Below are positions 1-7,803 of a DNA stretch of 16,909 nucleotides, one piece after another; the first letter of the stretch is position 1; each line of letters begins with the position of its first letter. The translations under genes and the position numbers were made by a program. The stretch is from an uncultured Oscillospiraceae bacterium (GTDB taxonomy: Bacteria > Bacillota > Clostridia > Oscillospirales > Oscillospiraceae), in the NCBI GenBank assembly GCA_900751035.1, contig CAADSF010000130.1, positions 1 to 16,909 of the forward strand. The letters run 5' to 3'. The notes beneath the pieces are model-generated. The model did not search any database, had not been told where the DNA came from, and saw only the letters and a list, made by a program, of their open reading frames with translations.

Positions 1-173
1 AGCACGTGCTGATTCAGGCGGACTGCGCGTCGGGTGCGGAGCTGGCCGAGGCGCTGTCTGTGGCATTTGTCACTGCAGGCGTCTGCCTGCAGCGGCTGGC
101 GGTCACGGAGGATACGCTGGAGAACCTGTTTCTGAAGCTGACCGCACAGGCCGGAAAGGAGCGCACACAATGA
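1..173 (+). CDS. ABC transporter ATP-binding protein, C-terminal end (partial)
   Basis: The window opens inside this gene; the last 56 codons are visible, read in the frame that begins at base 3 and ends at TGA 171-173. The tail contains TEDTLENLFLKLT, which matches the 'xLEdvFlkLT' ending usual in ATPases of drug/GldA-type ABC-2 exporters. The Walker motifs lie outside the window. The stop overlaps the next start (ATGA at 170-173), so it is translationally coupled to the permease. Together with the downstream GldF- and GldG-like genes this makes a GldA-like ATPase the best call. The family assignment rests on a short tail plus context, so the exact subfamily is inference. Confidence 0.8.
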   Translation, partial: HVLIQADCASGAELAEALSVAFVTAGVCLQRLAVTEDTLENLFLKLTAQAGKERTQ

Positions 174-1042
174 AAACGCAGCGGATATTCGAGCGCGAGC
201 TCAACGCCTGCTTTCAGACCTTTTACGGCTATGCCTTTGCCGCGTTTGTTTTGCTCACGGCCGGAATCTACACAGTCTTCTCCTGCCTGAAGGGCGCGTC
301 GGCTGACTTTACGCAGGTTCCGCGGAGCATGACGTTTACCTTTCTGATTGCCATCCCGATTTTGACCATGCGCACCTTTGCCGAGGAGCGCCGCCAGAAA
401 ACGGAGCTGCTGCTCTACGCGCTGCCGGTTCGCATGTCGCAGGTCGCGGCGGGAAAGTTTCTGGGCCTTTGCGGTGTGATTGCGCTGCCGGTTCTGATCA
501 TGGCCCTGTATCCCCCGCTGCTGCAGCTGTACGGTAAGGTCGACCTCCCGGCGGCATACTGCGCACTGATTGGCTTTTACCTGCTGGGCGTCAGCCTTGC
601 GTCGATCGGCCTGTTTCTTTCTGCGCAGACAGACAGCCAGGCTGCCGCCGCCGGCATGAGCTTTGCCGCAACGCTTCTGCTGTTCTTTTTATCGACGCTT
701 GCAAAGCTTGTTTCCAATTCTCCGACTGCGACGCTGGCCGCTGCTGCGATTTTGCTGCTGCTCCCGGCGGGGGCGCTTTACGCCATGACAAAAAGCTGGC
801 GGGCATCTGCCTGCTGCGCGGCGGTTCTGGAGGCAGCAAACGCCGTGTGCTATTTTCTGCTGCCGGAGCGCTTTTCCGGCGGTTTTCCCGCGCTGATGCG
901 CCGCCTGTCTGTCTTTGATCGCTATTATGTTTTCCTGGATGGTATTTTTGACTGGACAGGCGTCTGCTATCTGCTCTCCGTAACGGCTTTTTTCCTGCTG
1001 CTGACGGTTTTGAGTCTGGAAAAAAGGCGGTGGAGCGAATGA
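170..1042 (+). CDS. ABC-2 type permease, GldF-like
   Basis: A 290-residue integral membrane protein, probably the membrane half of an ABC-2 exporter. After a short cytoplasmic start (MKTQRIFEREL, typical of this family) there are about six hydrophobic segments, roughly residues 20-40, 55-67, 92-115, 128-150, 160-205 and 260-283. The stretch TMRTFAEERRQKTELLLYALP near residues 66-86 is the hallmark 'm..faeEr..gTielLl..P' signature of GldF/ABC-2 permeases. The start ATG overlaps the upstream stop and is preceded by GGAAAGGA at 152-159. The gene ends in an ATGA overlap with the GldG-like gene. The substrate cannot be read from the sequence. In Bacteroidetes the family serves gliding motility, but homologues are widespread in non-gliding Firmicutes, so no motility role is proposed. 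Confidence 0.88.
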   Translation: MKTQRIFERELNACFQTFYGYAFAAFVLLTAGIYTVFSCLKGASADFTQVPRSMTFTFLIAIPILTMRTFAEERRQKTELLLYALPVRMSQVAAGKFLGLCGVIALPVLIMALYPPLLQLYGKVDLPAAYCALIGFYLLGVSLASIGLFLSAQTDSQAAAAGMSFAATLLLFFLSTLAKLVSNSPTATLAAAAILLLLPAGALYAMTKSWRASACCAAVLEAANAVCYFLLPERFSGGFPALMRRLSVFDRYYVFLDGIFDWTGVCYLLSVTAFFLLLTVLSLEKRRWSE

Positions 1043-2445
1043 ACGAGAAAAAAAGCAGCGCCGTGCAGCACGGCACGTTTTATCTGCTGCTGACCGCGCT
1101 GAGTCTGGTAATTCTGATTCTGTTAAATCTGGTTGTTGAAAAGCTGCCGGCGTCATGGACACAGAGAAATATGTCACAGACCACCGCATTGGAGCTTTCT
1201 GAACAGGCGCAGACGTTTCTGCGCACACTCGATCAGGACGTCAGCGTTTACTGGATCGTGCGCGGCGGGCAGGAGGATATTTATCTGGAGCGGTTTCTCG
1301 CCCGTGTCGGCGAGCTGAACGCGCATATCAGGGTTGAAAAGACAGATCCCGTCCTACGGCCGGGGATTCTCTCGCAATACACAAGCGGATCGGTCGATCA
1401 GAACAGTCTGATTGCCGTCTGCGGACAAAAAAGCAAATATATCGGGTACGGCGAGATTTACGTCCGAACCTCTGACGAAGACAGCGCGGTCCGCCTCTGC
1501 GCCGAAAGTGCGCTCTGCGCAGCAATCCGTTCTGTTACGACGCAGCAGACGCCGTCCGTCTTCCTTCTGACCGGTCATGGCGAGCAGAGCCTTCCGGAGC
1601 GCTTCGCGGCGCAGCTGGCTGCGCAGGGCTGTCAGCTCTCTGTGCTCGATCTTCTGAGCAGCGGCGGCGTCCCGGCGGACTGTGACTGCCTGCTTGTCTG
1701 CGGTGCAGCGCAGGATTTGACCACAGCGGAACTCTCGCAGCTGGATACCTATCTGCAGAACGGCGGCAGGCTCTGCCTGTTCAGCCGGTATCTGGACGAA
1801 TCGACGCCAAACTGGAACGCATTGCTGGCCCGTTACGGTCTGTCGGCCGTCCCCGGTCTTGTGGTGGAGACGCAGAGCGGCAGCTATGCCGACGGATATC
1901 CGTACTATCTGCTGCCGCAGATTCTGACGGCAGACGCGACGCAGGAGCTGCTGTCCGCCTCGCGGCGGGTCATGCTCCCGCTCTGCCAGGCCGTGCAGCC
2001 GTCCGGCACCATACCGGAGGGCGTCACGCAGCAGATGCTGTTTGCATCTTCGGCCTATGCCTACAGCAAATATGCCGGATTTTCCATGCAGACCACGCAG
2101 CGGGAAGAGGGCGACATTGCAGGCCCGTTTTATCTCGCCGCAAGCGCCGAAAAGCAGGAGCAGACCGGTGCGCAGTCCGCACTGTGCTGGTTCCCGTCGG
2201 CGTACATTCTGGACGACACTGTCAACACCTCGGTTTCTGACGGGAATCTGTATCTGCTTCTCGATGCGCTGCAGTTTCTTCTGGACAGCGGCACGGCCGT
2301 GCCGCCGGGTCCGATGCTGGGCGGCGAACGGCTGACAATCAGCTCGTCCGCGCTCGGTATCTGGTCCGCCGTGTGCATCGCCGTGATTCCGCTGGGCATC
2401 GTGGTCTGCGGCTGGCTGTACATTCGAAGGAGAAAACGCAGATGA
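1039..2445 (+). CDS. GldG-like ABC transporter auxiliary protein
   Basis: A membrane-anchored protein of 468 residues with one N-terminal transmembrane helix (about residues 12-31), a large extracytoplasmic domain and a C-terminal transmembrane helix followed by the basic tail RRRKRR. Features of the GldG / ABC-type uncharacterised transport family are visible: the FLLTGHGE motif mid-protein, and LDTYLQNGGRLCLF, which follows the 'L..yl..GGrll' pattern. A GTG codon at 1030 is in frame, but ATG 1039 overlaps the upstream stop as ATGA. That repeats the coupling seen at the gene before and after, so 1039 is preferred. The protein probably partners the GldF-like permease and the ATPase; its molecular function is not established. 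Confidence 0.85.
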   Translation: MNEKKSSAVQHGTFYLLLTALSLVILILLNLVVEKLPASWTQRNMSQTTALELSEQAQTFLRTLDQDVSVYWIVRGGQEDIYLERFLARVGELNAHIRVEKTDPVLRPGILSQYTSGSVDQNSLIAVCGQKSKYIGYGEIYVRTSDEDSAVRLCAESALCAAIRSVTTQQTPSVFLLTGHGEQSLPERFAAQLAAQGCQLSVLDLLSSGGVPADCDCLLVCGAAQDLTTAELSQLDTYLQNGGRLCLFSRYLDESTPNWNALLARYGLSAVPGLVVETQSGSYADGYPYYLLPQILTADATQELLSASRRVMLPLCQAVQPSGTIPEGVTQQMLFASSAYAYSKYAGFSMQTTQREEGDIAGPFYLAASAEKQEQTGAQSALCWFPSAYILDDTVNTSVSDGNLYLLLDALQFLLDSGTAVPPGPMLGGERLTISSSALGIWSAVCIAVIPLGIVVCGWLYIRRRKRR

Positions 2446-3407
2446 GCCGAAAACAGATACAAATACTCCTGATTCTGAGCGCCATCGCTGCGGTGCTGGC
2501 CGTTCTGCTTGCCGTACTGTCCCGTGAACCATCCATGCCAGACGCCCAGCTGCTTCTTCAGAACAGCTCGCCGCTCCGTACGATCTGCTATACAAATAAG
2601 GCCGGCACCGTCCGTCTGGAGCAGGAAAACGGCGTGTGGCAGCTGTCCGGCGACAGTGCATTCCCCGTTTCCCAGCAGGCCGCGCAGACACTTGCGCAGG
2701 CGCTGCTGACCGCACAGATTGAGCAGGCAATCACACCGGCTGCGGACGCGTCTGCACAGTATGGTCTGGAGCAGCCGCAGTGCGAGATCGAGCTGGCCTT
2801 TGAAGACGGCGCACAGCACCGGCTGCTCATCGGAAGCATGAACGCAGCGACGGAGCAGCTCTATGTGCAGCTCGACGCGCAGCCGGAACTCTATCTGACT
2901 GCCCCTGCACTGCTGCAGGCATTCGGTGCAGGGCTTCTTGACCTGATGGAGCTGCCGCAGATTCCAACACCGGACGCGCCGCAGCGCGTCGAGCTTACAA
3001 ATGCAGCCGGGACAATCCTTCTTTCCTGCGTCGGAAGCGAGACGCAGCTGGAAGACGGCGTCTGGGGACTCCAAACGGAAGACGGGTTTGTTCCGGTCAG
3101 AAATGACGCTGCATACAATCTTTATGCAATCTGCCGGGATCTGCGGTGGCGCGGCTGCGCTGCTTACCAGGCCGACCGTCAGACGCTGACAGACTGCGGA
3201 CTGACTGAACCGCGGGCCGTGTATACGCTTTTCTATTCGGACGACGGACAGGACACATCTTTTACACTCCGCTTCGGAAACGCGCTTCCGGACGGAAGCT
3301 GCTATGCCGCCTGTGAAGACGACGGAAATCTGTATCTTCTGGACGAAATCGCGGCAAGCTGGCTCGCAGCGCTGTGCGCTGCGGAGCTTCTCCCGGCAGT
3401 AGATTAA
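2442..3407 (+). CDS. DUF4340 domain membrane-anchored protein
   Basis: A 321-residue protein with an N-terminal signal anchor (hydrophobic run at about residues 7-26) and an extracytoplasmic domain of repeated beta-rich segments. The pattern 'vrLeqenGvWqL...FPVs' followed by alternating strands is that of DUF4340, which accompanies GldG-like proteins in many ABC operons. A longer reading frame exists from 2373, but ATG 2442 forms an ATGA overlap with the GldG-like stop and has AAGGAGA at 2427-2433, so 2442 is chosen. The operon seems to end here, since the next gene follows after 86 bases. The function of the domain is unknown; an accessory role in exporting or modifying a cell-surface molecule is inference from context only. 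Confidence 0.8.
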   Translation: MSRKQIQILLILSAIAAVLAVLLAVLSREPSMPDAQLLLQNSSPLRTICYTNKAGTVRLEQENGVWQLSGDSAFPVSQQAAQTLAQALLTAQIEQAITPAADASAQYGLEQPQCEIELAFEDGAQHRLLIGSMNAATEQLYVQLDAQPELYLTAPALLQAFGAGLLDLMELPQIPTPDAPQRVELTNAAGTILLSCVGSETQLEDGVWGLQTEDGFVPVRNDAAYNLYAICRDLRWRGCAAYQADRQTLTDCGLTEPRAVYTLFYSDDGQDTSFTLRFGNALPDGSCYAACEDDGNLYLLDEIAASWLAALCAAELLPAVD

Positions 3408-3430
3408 AAAAAACGGAAAGACCGCCTTTC
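3406..3430 (+). terminator. Weak hairpin after the GldFG-like operon
   Basis: An eight-A run (3406-3413) precedes a 5-bp stem, GAAAG 3416-3420 with CTTTC 3426-3430 and a 5-base loop. On the + strand only a poor T-run follows, so termination of the upstream operon would be weak. On the - strand the A-run becomes a good T-tract, giving a better terminator for transcripts arriving from the right, although no - strand gene is nearby. Confidence 0.3.
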
Positions 3431-3493
3431 TGAATTTGAAATGATTCCATATCTTAGGTCGATTATAGCAGAAAAGGAAGGAGACGACGAATC

Positions 3494-3940
3494 ATGTTAA
3501 AGGGTATTCCCGCAATTCTCTCGCCAGAGCTGTTGAAGGTTCTGTGCGAAATGGGTCATGGCGACCGGATCTGTATCGGCGACGGCAACTTCCCTGGCCG
3601 TGCCACTGCACAGCAGGGCGGATGTGTATTTCTGCGTGCAGACGGTCACGGTGTACCAGAGCTTCTCAACGCAATTCTGCAGGTCATGCCGCTCGATGCG
3701 TATGTCCAAACACCCGTCATGCTGATGGAGCGAATGAAATGCGATCTTGGCATGGAACTTCCAATCTGGAAGCGATATGAGCAGATCGTGGCTGCACATG
3801 ATGCGCGTGGTATCCAGGCTTTCGGCGGATATGAACGATTTGAATTCTATCGTCAGGCACAGCGTTGTTTCTGTATCGTACAGACCAGTGAACAGTCGCA
3901 GTACGCAAATATCATTTTGCAGAAGGGCCTCGTGAAATGA
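3494..3940 (+). CDS. FucU/RbsD family sugar mutarotase
   Basis: A cytosolic 148-residue protein of the RbsD/FucU family, which interconverts anomers of fucose or ribose so that downstream enzymes receive the right form. It has the family start (MLKGIPAILSPELLKVL, very like E. coli FucU), the catalytic MGHGD motif with His22, Asp30 in GDGNFP, and the C-terminal YANIILQKG signature. The LSPELLKVL start and the ERFEFY segment favour L-fucose mutarotase over D-ribopyranase, but specificity is not certain. A strong AGGAAGGAG lies at 3475-3483, 10 bases before ATG. It is followed 55 bases later by a LacI regulator and then by the sugar-related operon at 5177. No convincing promoter was found in 3408-3493. 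Confidence 0.88.
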   Translation: MLKGIPAILSPELLKVLCEMGHGDRICIGDGNFPGRATAQQGGCVFLRADGHGVPELLNAILQVMPLDAYVQTPVMLMERMKCDLGMELPIWKRYEQIVAAHDARGIQAFGGYERFEFYRQAQRCFCIVQTSEQSQYANIILQKGLVK

Positions 3941-3960
3941 GTTCTTTATTCAAAGCATTT

Positions 3961-3980
3961 CTGCAAACGCCGCCATACTG
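3961..3980. promoter_or_regulatory. Possible degenerate LacI-type half-site before lacI-1
   Basis: CTGCAAACG at 3961-3969 is identical to the left half of the dyad at 5078-5093, but the right half (to CATACTG at 3980) is degenerate. It lies 27 bases before the regulator start and could be an autoregulatory half-site. One 9-base match is weak evidence. Confidence 0.2.
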
Positions 3981-3995
3981 ATTAGAAGCTGCATC

Positions 3996-5021
3996 ATGAA
4001 ACCTGGAACTTTAAAAGATGTAGCGCAAAAATCGAATCTCTCCGCCTCGACAGTATCCCGTGTTGTGAACGGCAAGGGATACGTCAAGGCCGAGACACGC
4101 GCACGGGTGCTTGCGTGTCTGGATGCGTGCGGCTACGTTCCGAATGAGATTGCGCGCTCGCTCAAGGCGCAGGCAAGCATGACGATTGGCGTAATTGTGC
4201 CGGATATCTGTGAGATTTTTTTGAGCCGCATCATCAAAGGGATTGATCTTACGGTCTCCAAGGCAGGTTATATGCTGATCGTTGCGGACAGCAATGAGAA
4301 CAGGCAGGTCGAGCGGCGATATCTGGACAATCTGTTCCAAAAGCGCGTCGACGCACTGGTCATCGCCTCTGTCGACTTAAAGGCGCCGAACATAGAGCGT
4401 TTTGTCTCCCACAATATCCCGGTCATTTTTATCGATAATCTTCCACAGCATCAGGATGAGTCGACAAAGTTTGTGATTGTAGATAACCGGCAGGCAAGCC
4501 GCATGGCAGTACACACACTTCTGGAGCGCGGTCATCGGAGAATTGCCATTCTGGTCGGGACAGTCGAGGAAACGACTGGTGCAGAACGCCTTGCGGGCTA
4601 TGCGGAGGAGCTGCAGCGCAATGGAATCGACATTGATCCGGCCCTGATTTCGTATGGAAACTTCAAGCAAAACGACGGTTATCGCTGCATAAAGCAGCTG
4701 CTGGCAAAGCGGCGCACGCACCCGTTCAGCGCCGTGTATGTCACCTCGGAAATGATGACGTTCGGTGCGCTGCAGGCCATCCGGGAAGCCAATCTTCGGG
4801 TCGGCCGGGATATCTCGTTGATTGGCTTCGATGTACATGATGAGCTCGGACTTACAACACCGAAAATTACGACCATTCGCCAGCCGGAAACGGAGATTGG
4901 GGTGCAGACCGGCCAGCTGCTGCTGCAGCTTCTCAATCCGGCAAAATACGGTACGCCGGGTTCAACGCAGGTTCTGACACAGGTATATCTTCAGCCGGGT
5001 GACAGCATTGCATCCATCTGA
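3996..5021 (+). CDS. LacI-family transcriptional regulator (lacI-1)
   Basis: A 341-residue sugar-responsive repressor. Residues 5-25 form the LacI helix-turn-helix (LKDVAQKSNLSASTVSRVVN). The hinge helix follows with the canonical ARSLK near residue 54, and then a periplasmic-binding-protein-like sensor domain with SRIIKGID, VIFIDN, ERLAGYAEEL and the late IGFDVHDEL motif. All parts are intact, so it should be functional. The ribosome binding site is poor (AGAAG around 3983), suggesting low expression. It sits between the FucU-like gene and the M81-headed operon, and a LacI-type dyad lies 57 bases downstream, ahead of that operon. The likely target is therefore the operon at 5177-9905, by inference. 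The effector is unknown; a deoxysugar is plausible from its neighbours. Confidence 0.92.
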   Translation: MKPGTLKDVAQKSNLSASTVSRVVNGKGYVKAETRARVLACLDACGYVPNEIARSLKAQASMTIGVIVPDICEIFLSRIIKGIDLTVSKAGYMLIVADSNENRQVERRYLDNLFQKRVDALVIASVDLKAPNIERFVSHNIPVIFIDNLPQHQDESTKFVIVDNRQASRMAVHTLLERGHRRIAILVGTVEETTGAERLAGYAEELQRNGIDIDPALISYGNFKQNDGYRCIKQLLAKRRTHPFSAVYVTSEMMTFGALQAIREANLRVGRDISLIGFDVHDELGLTTPKITTIRQPETEIGVQTGQLLLQLLNPAKYGTPGSTQVLTQVYLQPGDSIASI

Positions 5022-5077
5022 TGTGCGAATATCCGGTTACACCTGATGTTTGGCAGATTGTGTTTTTATCTCAAAAT

Positions 5078-5093
5078 CTGCAAACGTTGTCAG
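5078..5093. promoter_or_regulatory. Candidate LacI-family operator upstream of the M81 operon
   Basis: The 16-base element CTGCAAACGTTGTCAG is symmetric at 12 of 16 positions about a central CG, the geometry of LacI/GalR operators. TTGTCA within its right half could be a -35 element, though no good -10 follows at 17 bases (TATGGA at 5109 is weak). It lies between a LacI-family gene and the operon it probably controls. It shares the core CAAACGTT with the dyad inside the promoter at 15247-15275. Confidence 0.45.
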
Positions 5094-5130
5094 AACGGAA
5101 ATAGAAGCTATGGAGTGAATAATTGCCTGT

Positions 5131-5152
5131 AATCAGCGTTCTCAGGCTGATT
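5131..5152. repeat. Inverted repeat in the leader of the M81 operon
   Basis: AATCAGC (5131-5137) and GCTGATT (5146-5152) form a perfect 7-bp stem with an 8-base loop, ending 9 bases before the AGAGGAGG ribosome binding site. It could be a leader hairpin or a protein-binding dyad. There is no T-run, so it is not an intrinsic terminator. Confidence 0.35.
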
Positions 5153-5176
5153 TGGGGATAAAGAGGAGGTATGAAC

Positions 5177-6595
5177 ATGAGAATCGCAATCGGTTCTTTG
5201 CAGTGTGAGGGCAATTCCCTCACGCCGGTTCTGACGCGCAAGGCAGATTTTGACCTTGCGTATGGGCCGGATATGCTTGCAAAGCTCCAGATCTCAGAGC
5301 TGCTGGAAGAAAAGCAGATTGAGGTCGTGCCGACGCTGTACGCGCATGCGCTTCCGGGCGGCCCGGTGGCAAAGGCGGACTATCTGGAGCTTGCGAACGG
5401 CATCGTGGACGGCGTTCCCGCCGAGGGCATCGACGGCGTGTGGCTCTATCTGCACGGCGCAATGTGCGTTGAGGAGATCGGCTCCGGCGAGGCGTATCTG
5501 CTGCGCAGGCTTCGCGAGAAGATCGGCTTTGAGATTCCCGTTGCCGTCGCGATGGATTTCCATGCGGACAACAGCGACGAGATTCCGCAGCTTGCAAACT
5601 ATGTGACAGGCTTCCGCACCGCGCCGCACGCCGACCACAGGCAGACCCAGCTGCGTGCGCTGCAGGCGCTGATTGTCTGCGTTGAGAAGCACATTCTCCC
5701 GCAGCCGCAGCTCAGCCGCGCCGCCGTCGTTATAGAGGGCGACGCTGTGCAGACGGCGCAGGAGCCGCTGCGCAGCATCATGGCCGAGGCCGAGCGCATG
5801 GAGCGCGAGATTCCCGGTATGCTCGGCGTGCAGGTCTTCAACGGCCAGCCGTGGATTGACGAGCCGTATATGGGCCCGAACTTTATCGTCACGCATGAAT
5901 CTGACACTACTATCGCCAAGCAGTGTGCGGACAAGCTTGCACGGATGTACTATGACGCCCGACACGACTTCCGCTTCACAATCGAAGCGCTGGAGCCGGA
6001 GGAGGCCATCCGGCGTGCGATGCAGGCGCCGGAGCGCACGGTCTTCCTCTCCGATTCCGGCGATAACCCCACGGCAGGCGCGGCGGGCGACAATGCGTAT
6101 CTGCTGAACCGGCTCATAAAGGCCGGCGCGGAAAACGTGCTGGTCGCGGGTATTATGGACGCAGCGGCCTGCGCACGCTGCTATGAAGCGCAGCCCGGCG
6201 ACACGCTGGAGCTGACGGTCGGCGGAAGTCTTGACAAGCGGAGCGAGTCGGCTGTAATACGCGGCAGGCTCATCGGCTGCGGCGATCTGCTTTCCTATCA
6301 GCGCGACAACGCCGGTCCCTGCGCCATGCTCGACTGCGGCGGCATCACCGTCGCCATCACAAAAAACCGCGCGGCCTTCTGCCGTCCGGACATTTTCGCG
6401 TCCGTCGGGCTGGACTATACAAAATACCACATTGTCGTTGTGAAGCTGGGCTATCTGTTCCCGGAGCTGGCGGAGGAGGCGGAGCGCTCCATCCTCGCCT
6501 TTACGCCGGGCGCATCGACAGAGCGGCTTCAGGATATGCACATGCAGAACATCCGCCGGCCCATGTATCCGCTGGATGATAATTTTATGGAATAA
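5177..6595 (+). CDS. M81 family metallohydrolase (MlrC-like)
   Basis: A cytosolic 472-residue protein of peptidase family M81, with the DUF1485 N-terminal domain and the MlrC C-terminal domain. The best-known member, MlrC, cleaves linearised microcystin; most members are uncharacterised. Seen here: ALPGGPVAKADY (about 58-69), YLHGAM (91-96), MDFHADN with Asp127 and His129, RTAPHAD with His151, and SDSGDNPTAGAAGDN near 288-302, all family signatures. The N-terminal motif usually written HHETNTF reads QCEGNSL here, keeping Glu11 but losing the His pair. ATG 5177 is chosen over 5171 because AGAGGAGG ends at 5169, leaving 7 bases rather than 1. It is the first gene of a six-gene operon, 20 bases ahead of the M24 gene. 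The substrate is unknown. Confidence 0.88.
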   Translation: MRIAIGSLQCEGNSLTPVLTRKADFDLAYGPDMLAKLQISELLEEKQIEVVPTLYAHALPGGPVAKADYLELANGIVDGVPAEGIDGVWLYLHGAMCVEEIGSGEAYLLRRLREKIGFEIPVAVAMDFHADNSDEIPQLANYVTGFRTAPHADHRQTQLRALQALIVCVEKHILPQPQLSRAAVVIEGDAVQTAQEPLRSIMAEAERMEREIPGMLGVQVFNGQPWIDEPYMGPNFIVTHESDTTIAKQCADKLARMYYDARHDFRFTIEALEPEEAIRRAMQAPERTVFLSDSGDNPTAGAAGDNAYLLNRLIKAGAENVLVAGIMDAAACARCYEAQPGDTLELTVGGSLDKRSESAVIRGRLIGCGDLLSYQRDNAGPCAMLDCGGITVAITKNRAAFCRPDIFASVGLDYTKYHIVVVKLGYLFPELAEEAERSILAFTPGASTERLQDMHMQNIRRPMYPLDDNFME

Positions 6596-6615
6596 CAAGT
6601 AAAGGAGAAACAAAA

Positions 6616-7788
6616 ATGTCTTACTACAACATGGCAGAAACCGAAAAAAGACTGGCTGAGGTCCGCAAGATTCTGAAGGCCAAGGGCCTTGACGCGGCGC
6701 TGATCTACTTTGACGAGCTGAACGTGGCCAACGGCTGGTATCTGACCGGCTGGTGCGGTCAGTTTGAAAAGGGTGCGGTTCTCGTTCCCATCGAGGGCGA
6801 GCCGTATCTGCTGGGCGGCCCGGAATCGGAGCCGTTCGCACAGATGAATTCCGCCATCACCAAGGTTCGCTGCTTCCCGGTCTTCATGGTGCCGAATGAG
6901 GAATATCCGAACGCCGTCATCATCAACTTCAAGCAGCTTGACGAAGAGCTCCGCGCCCAGGGTACGCACCTGCGCCGCATCGGCTTTGTCGGCACGGCGA
7001 CCATTCCGCATCAGGTCTACGTTGACTTCCAGGCCGGCTTCTCCGGTGTCGAGCTCGTCGATATTACCGACGAATATGAGACGCTCCGCGCCTACAAGAG
7101 CCCGTGGGAAGACGAGCAGATTCTCGCCGCCACGCATCTGTGCGATCTGGCCTACGATAAGATGGTCGCCGCCATCCGTCCGGGCGCATTTGAATACGAA
7201 GTCGCCGCCGCAGGCGAAGCCATCTGCCGCGCAAACGGTGCGACGAGCTTTGCCTATTCCACCATCGTCGGCTCCGGCGAGCGTGCGAAGGCCGTCGTTC
7301 CGACCGCGACGAACCGCGTCATGCAGGACGGCGAGCTGGTCATGATCGGCATTGCGCCGCGCGTGAACGGCTATGCGGGCACCGTGGGCGATATTCTCCC
7401 CGTCAGCGGCGTCTACACTCCGCGCCAGAAGGAGCTCATCAACCATCTGCGCGAGGTTCTGCGCCAGACGCAGGCCATCCTGAAGCCCGGTATGTCCGGC
7501 CGTGAGCTGGATATTCCCGGCCGCAAGTATTTTGAAAAGCACGGTCTGATGAAATATCTGGTCTGCCCGTTTGTCCACTCCATTGGCCTGATGGAAGCGG
7601 AATCTCCCTTCTTCGGCCCGAACGGCGACTTCGAGCTGGTTCCCGGCATGACCGTCATGGTCGACGTCAGCTTCTTCGGCCATCCGGAGCTGTTCGGCGG
7701 CCGCATTGAGACGGGCTTCATCATCACCGAGAACGGCAGCAAGCCCATGAGCCCGAAGATGTTCGAGTATTTCTCGAAGGATCTGTAA
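6616..7788 (+). CDS. M24 family creatinase-like hydrolase (noncanonical metal site)
   Basis: A 390-residue protein with the two-domain layout of creatinase and aminopeptidase P: an N-terminal domain to about residue 160 and a C-terminal 'pita-bread' domain. Of the five metal ligands usual in M24 peptidases, the first two Asp positions are Gly245 and Thr256. His321 (VHSIGL) and Glu365 (GGRIETG) are kept, and the first Glu is Asp350. Creatinase, which is metal-independent, has lost the same Asp pair. The stretch around residues 229-244 (PTATNRVMQDGELVMI) closely resembles creatinase's PVTNRIVQSGDIL. A C-N hydrolase acting on an amidino, amide or imide bond is therefore likelier than a peptidase (inference). 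It has a strong AAAGGAG at 6601-6607 and lies 15 bases before the ASRT gene. Strongly biased GC-rich codons suggest high expression. Confidence 0.85.
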   Translation: MSYYNMAETEKRLAEVRKILKAKGLDAALIYFDELNVANGWYLTGWCGQFEKGAVLVPIEGEPYLLGGPESEPFAQMNSAITKVRCFPVFMVPNEEYPNAVIINFKQLDEELRAQGTHLRRIGFVGTATIPHQVYVDFQAGFSGVELVDITDEYETLRAYKSPWEDEQILAATHLCDLAYDKMVAAIRPGAFEYEVAAAGEAICRANGATSFAYSTIVGSGERAKAVVPTATNRVMQDGELVMIGIAPRVNGYAGTVGDILPVSGVYTPRQKELINHLREVLRQTQAILKPGMSGRELDIPGRKYFEKHGLMKYLVCPFVHSIGLMEAESPFFGPNGDFELVPGMTVMVDVSFFGHPELFGGRIETGFIITENGSKPMSPKMFEYFSKDL

Positions 7789-7803
7789 GAAGGAGGAGCA
7801 CCC

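Noticed and set aside
1354..2730. A 458-codon open frame on the - strand opposite the GldG-like gene
   Set aside because: No ribosome binding site or family motif; the + strand frame carries the GldG signatures and operon coupling.
3436..3469. Possible promoter TTGAAA/TATAGC ahead of the FucU-like gene
   Set aside because: The spacer is 22 bases, too long for a sigma-70 promoter.
5294..6841. A 515-codon open frame on the - strand opposite the M81 gene
   Set aside because: The + strand M81 family signatures are clear and the antisense product is low-complexity, rich in Arg, Ala and Gln.
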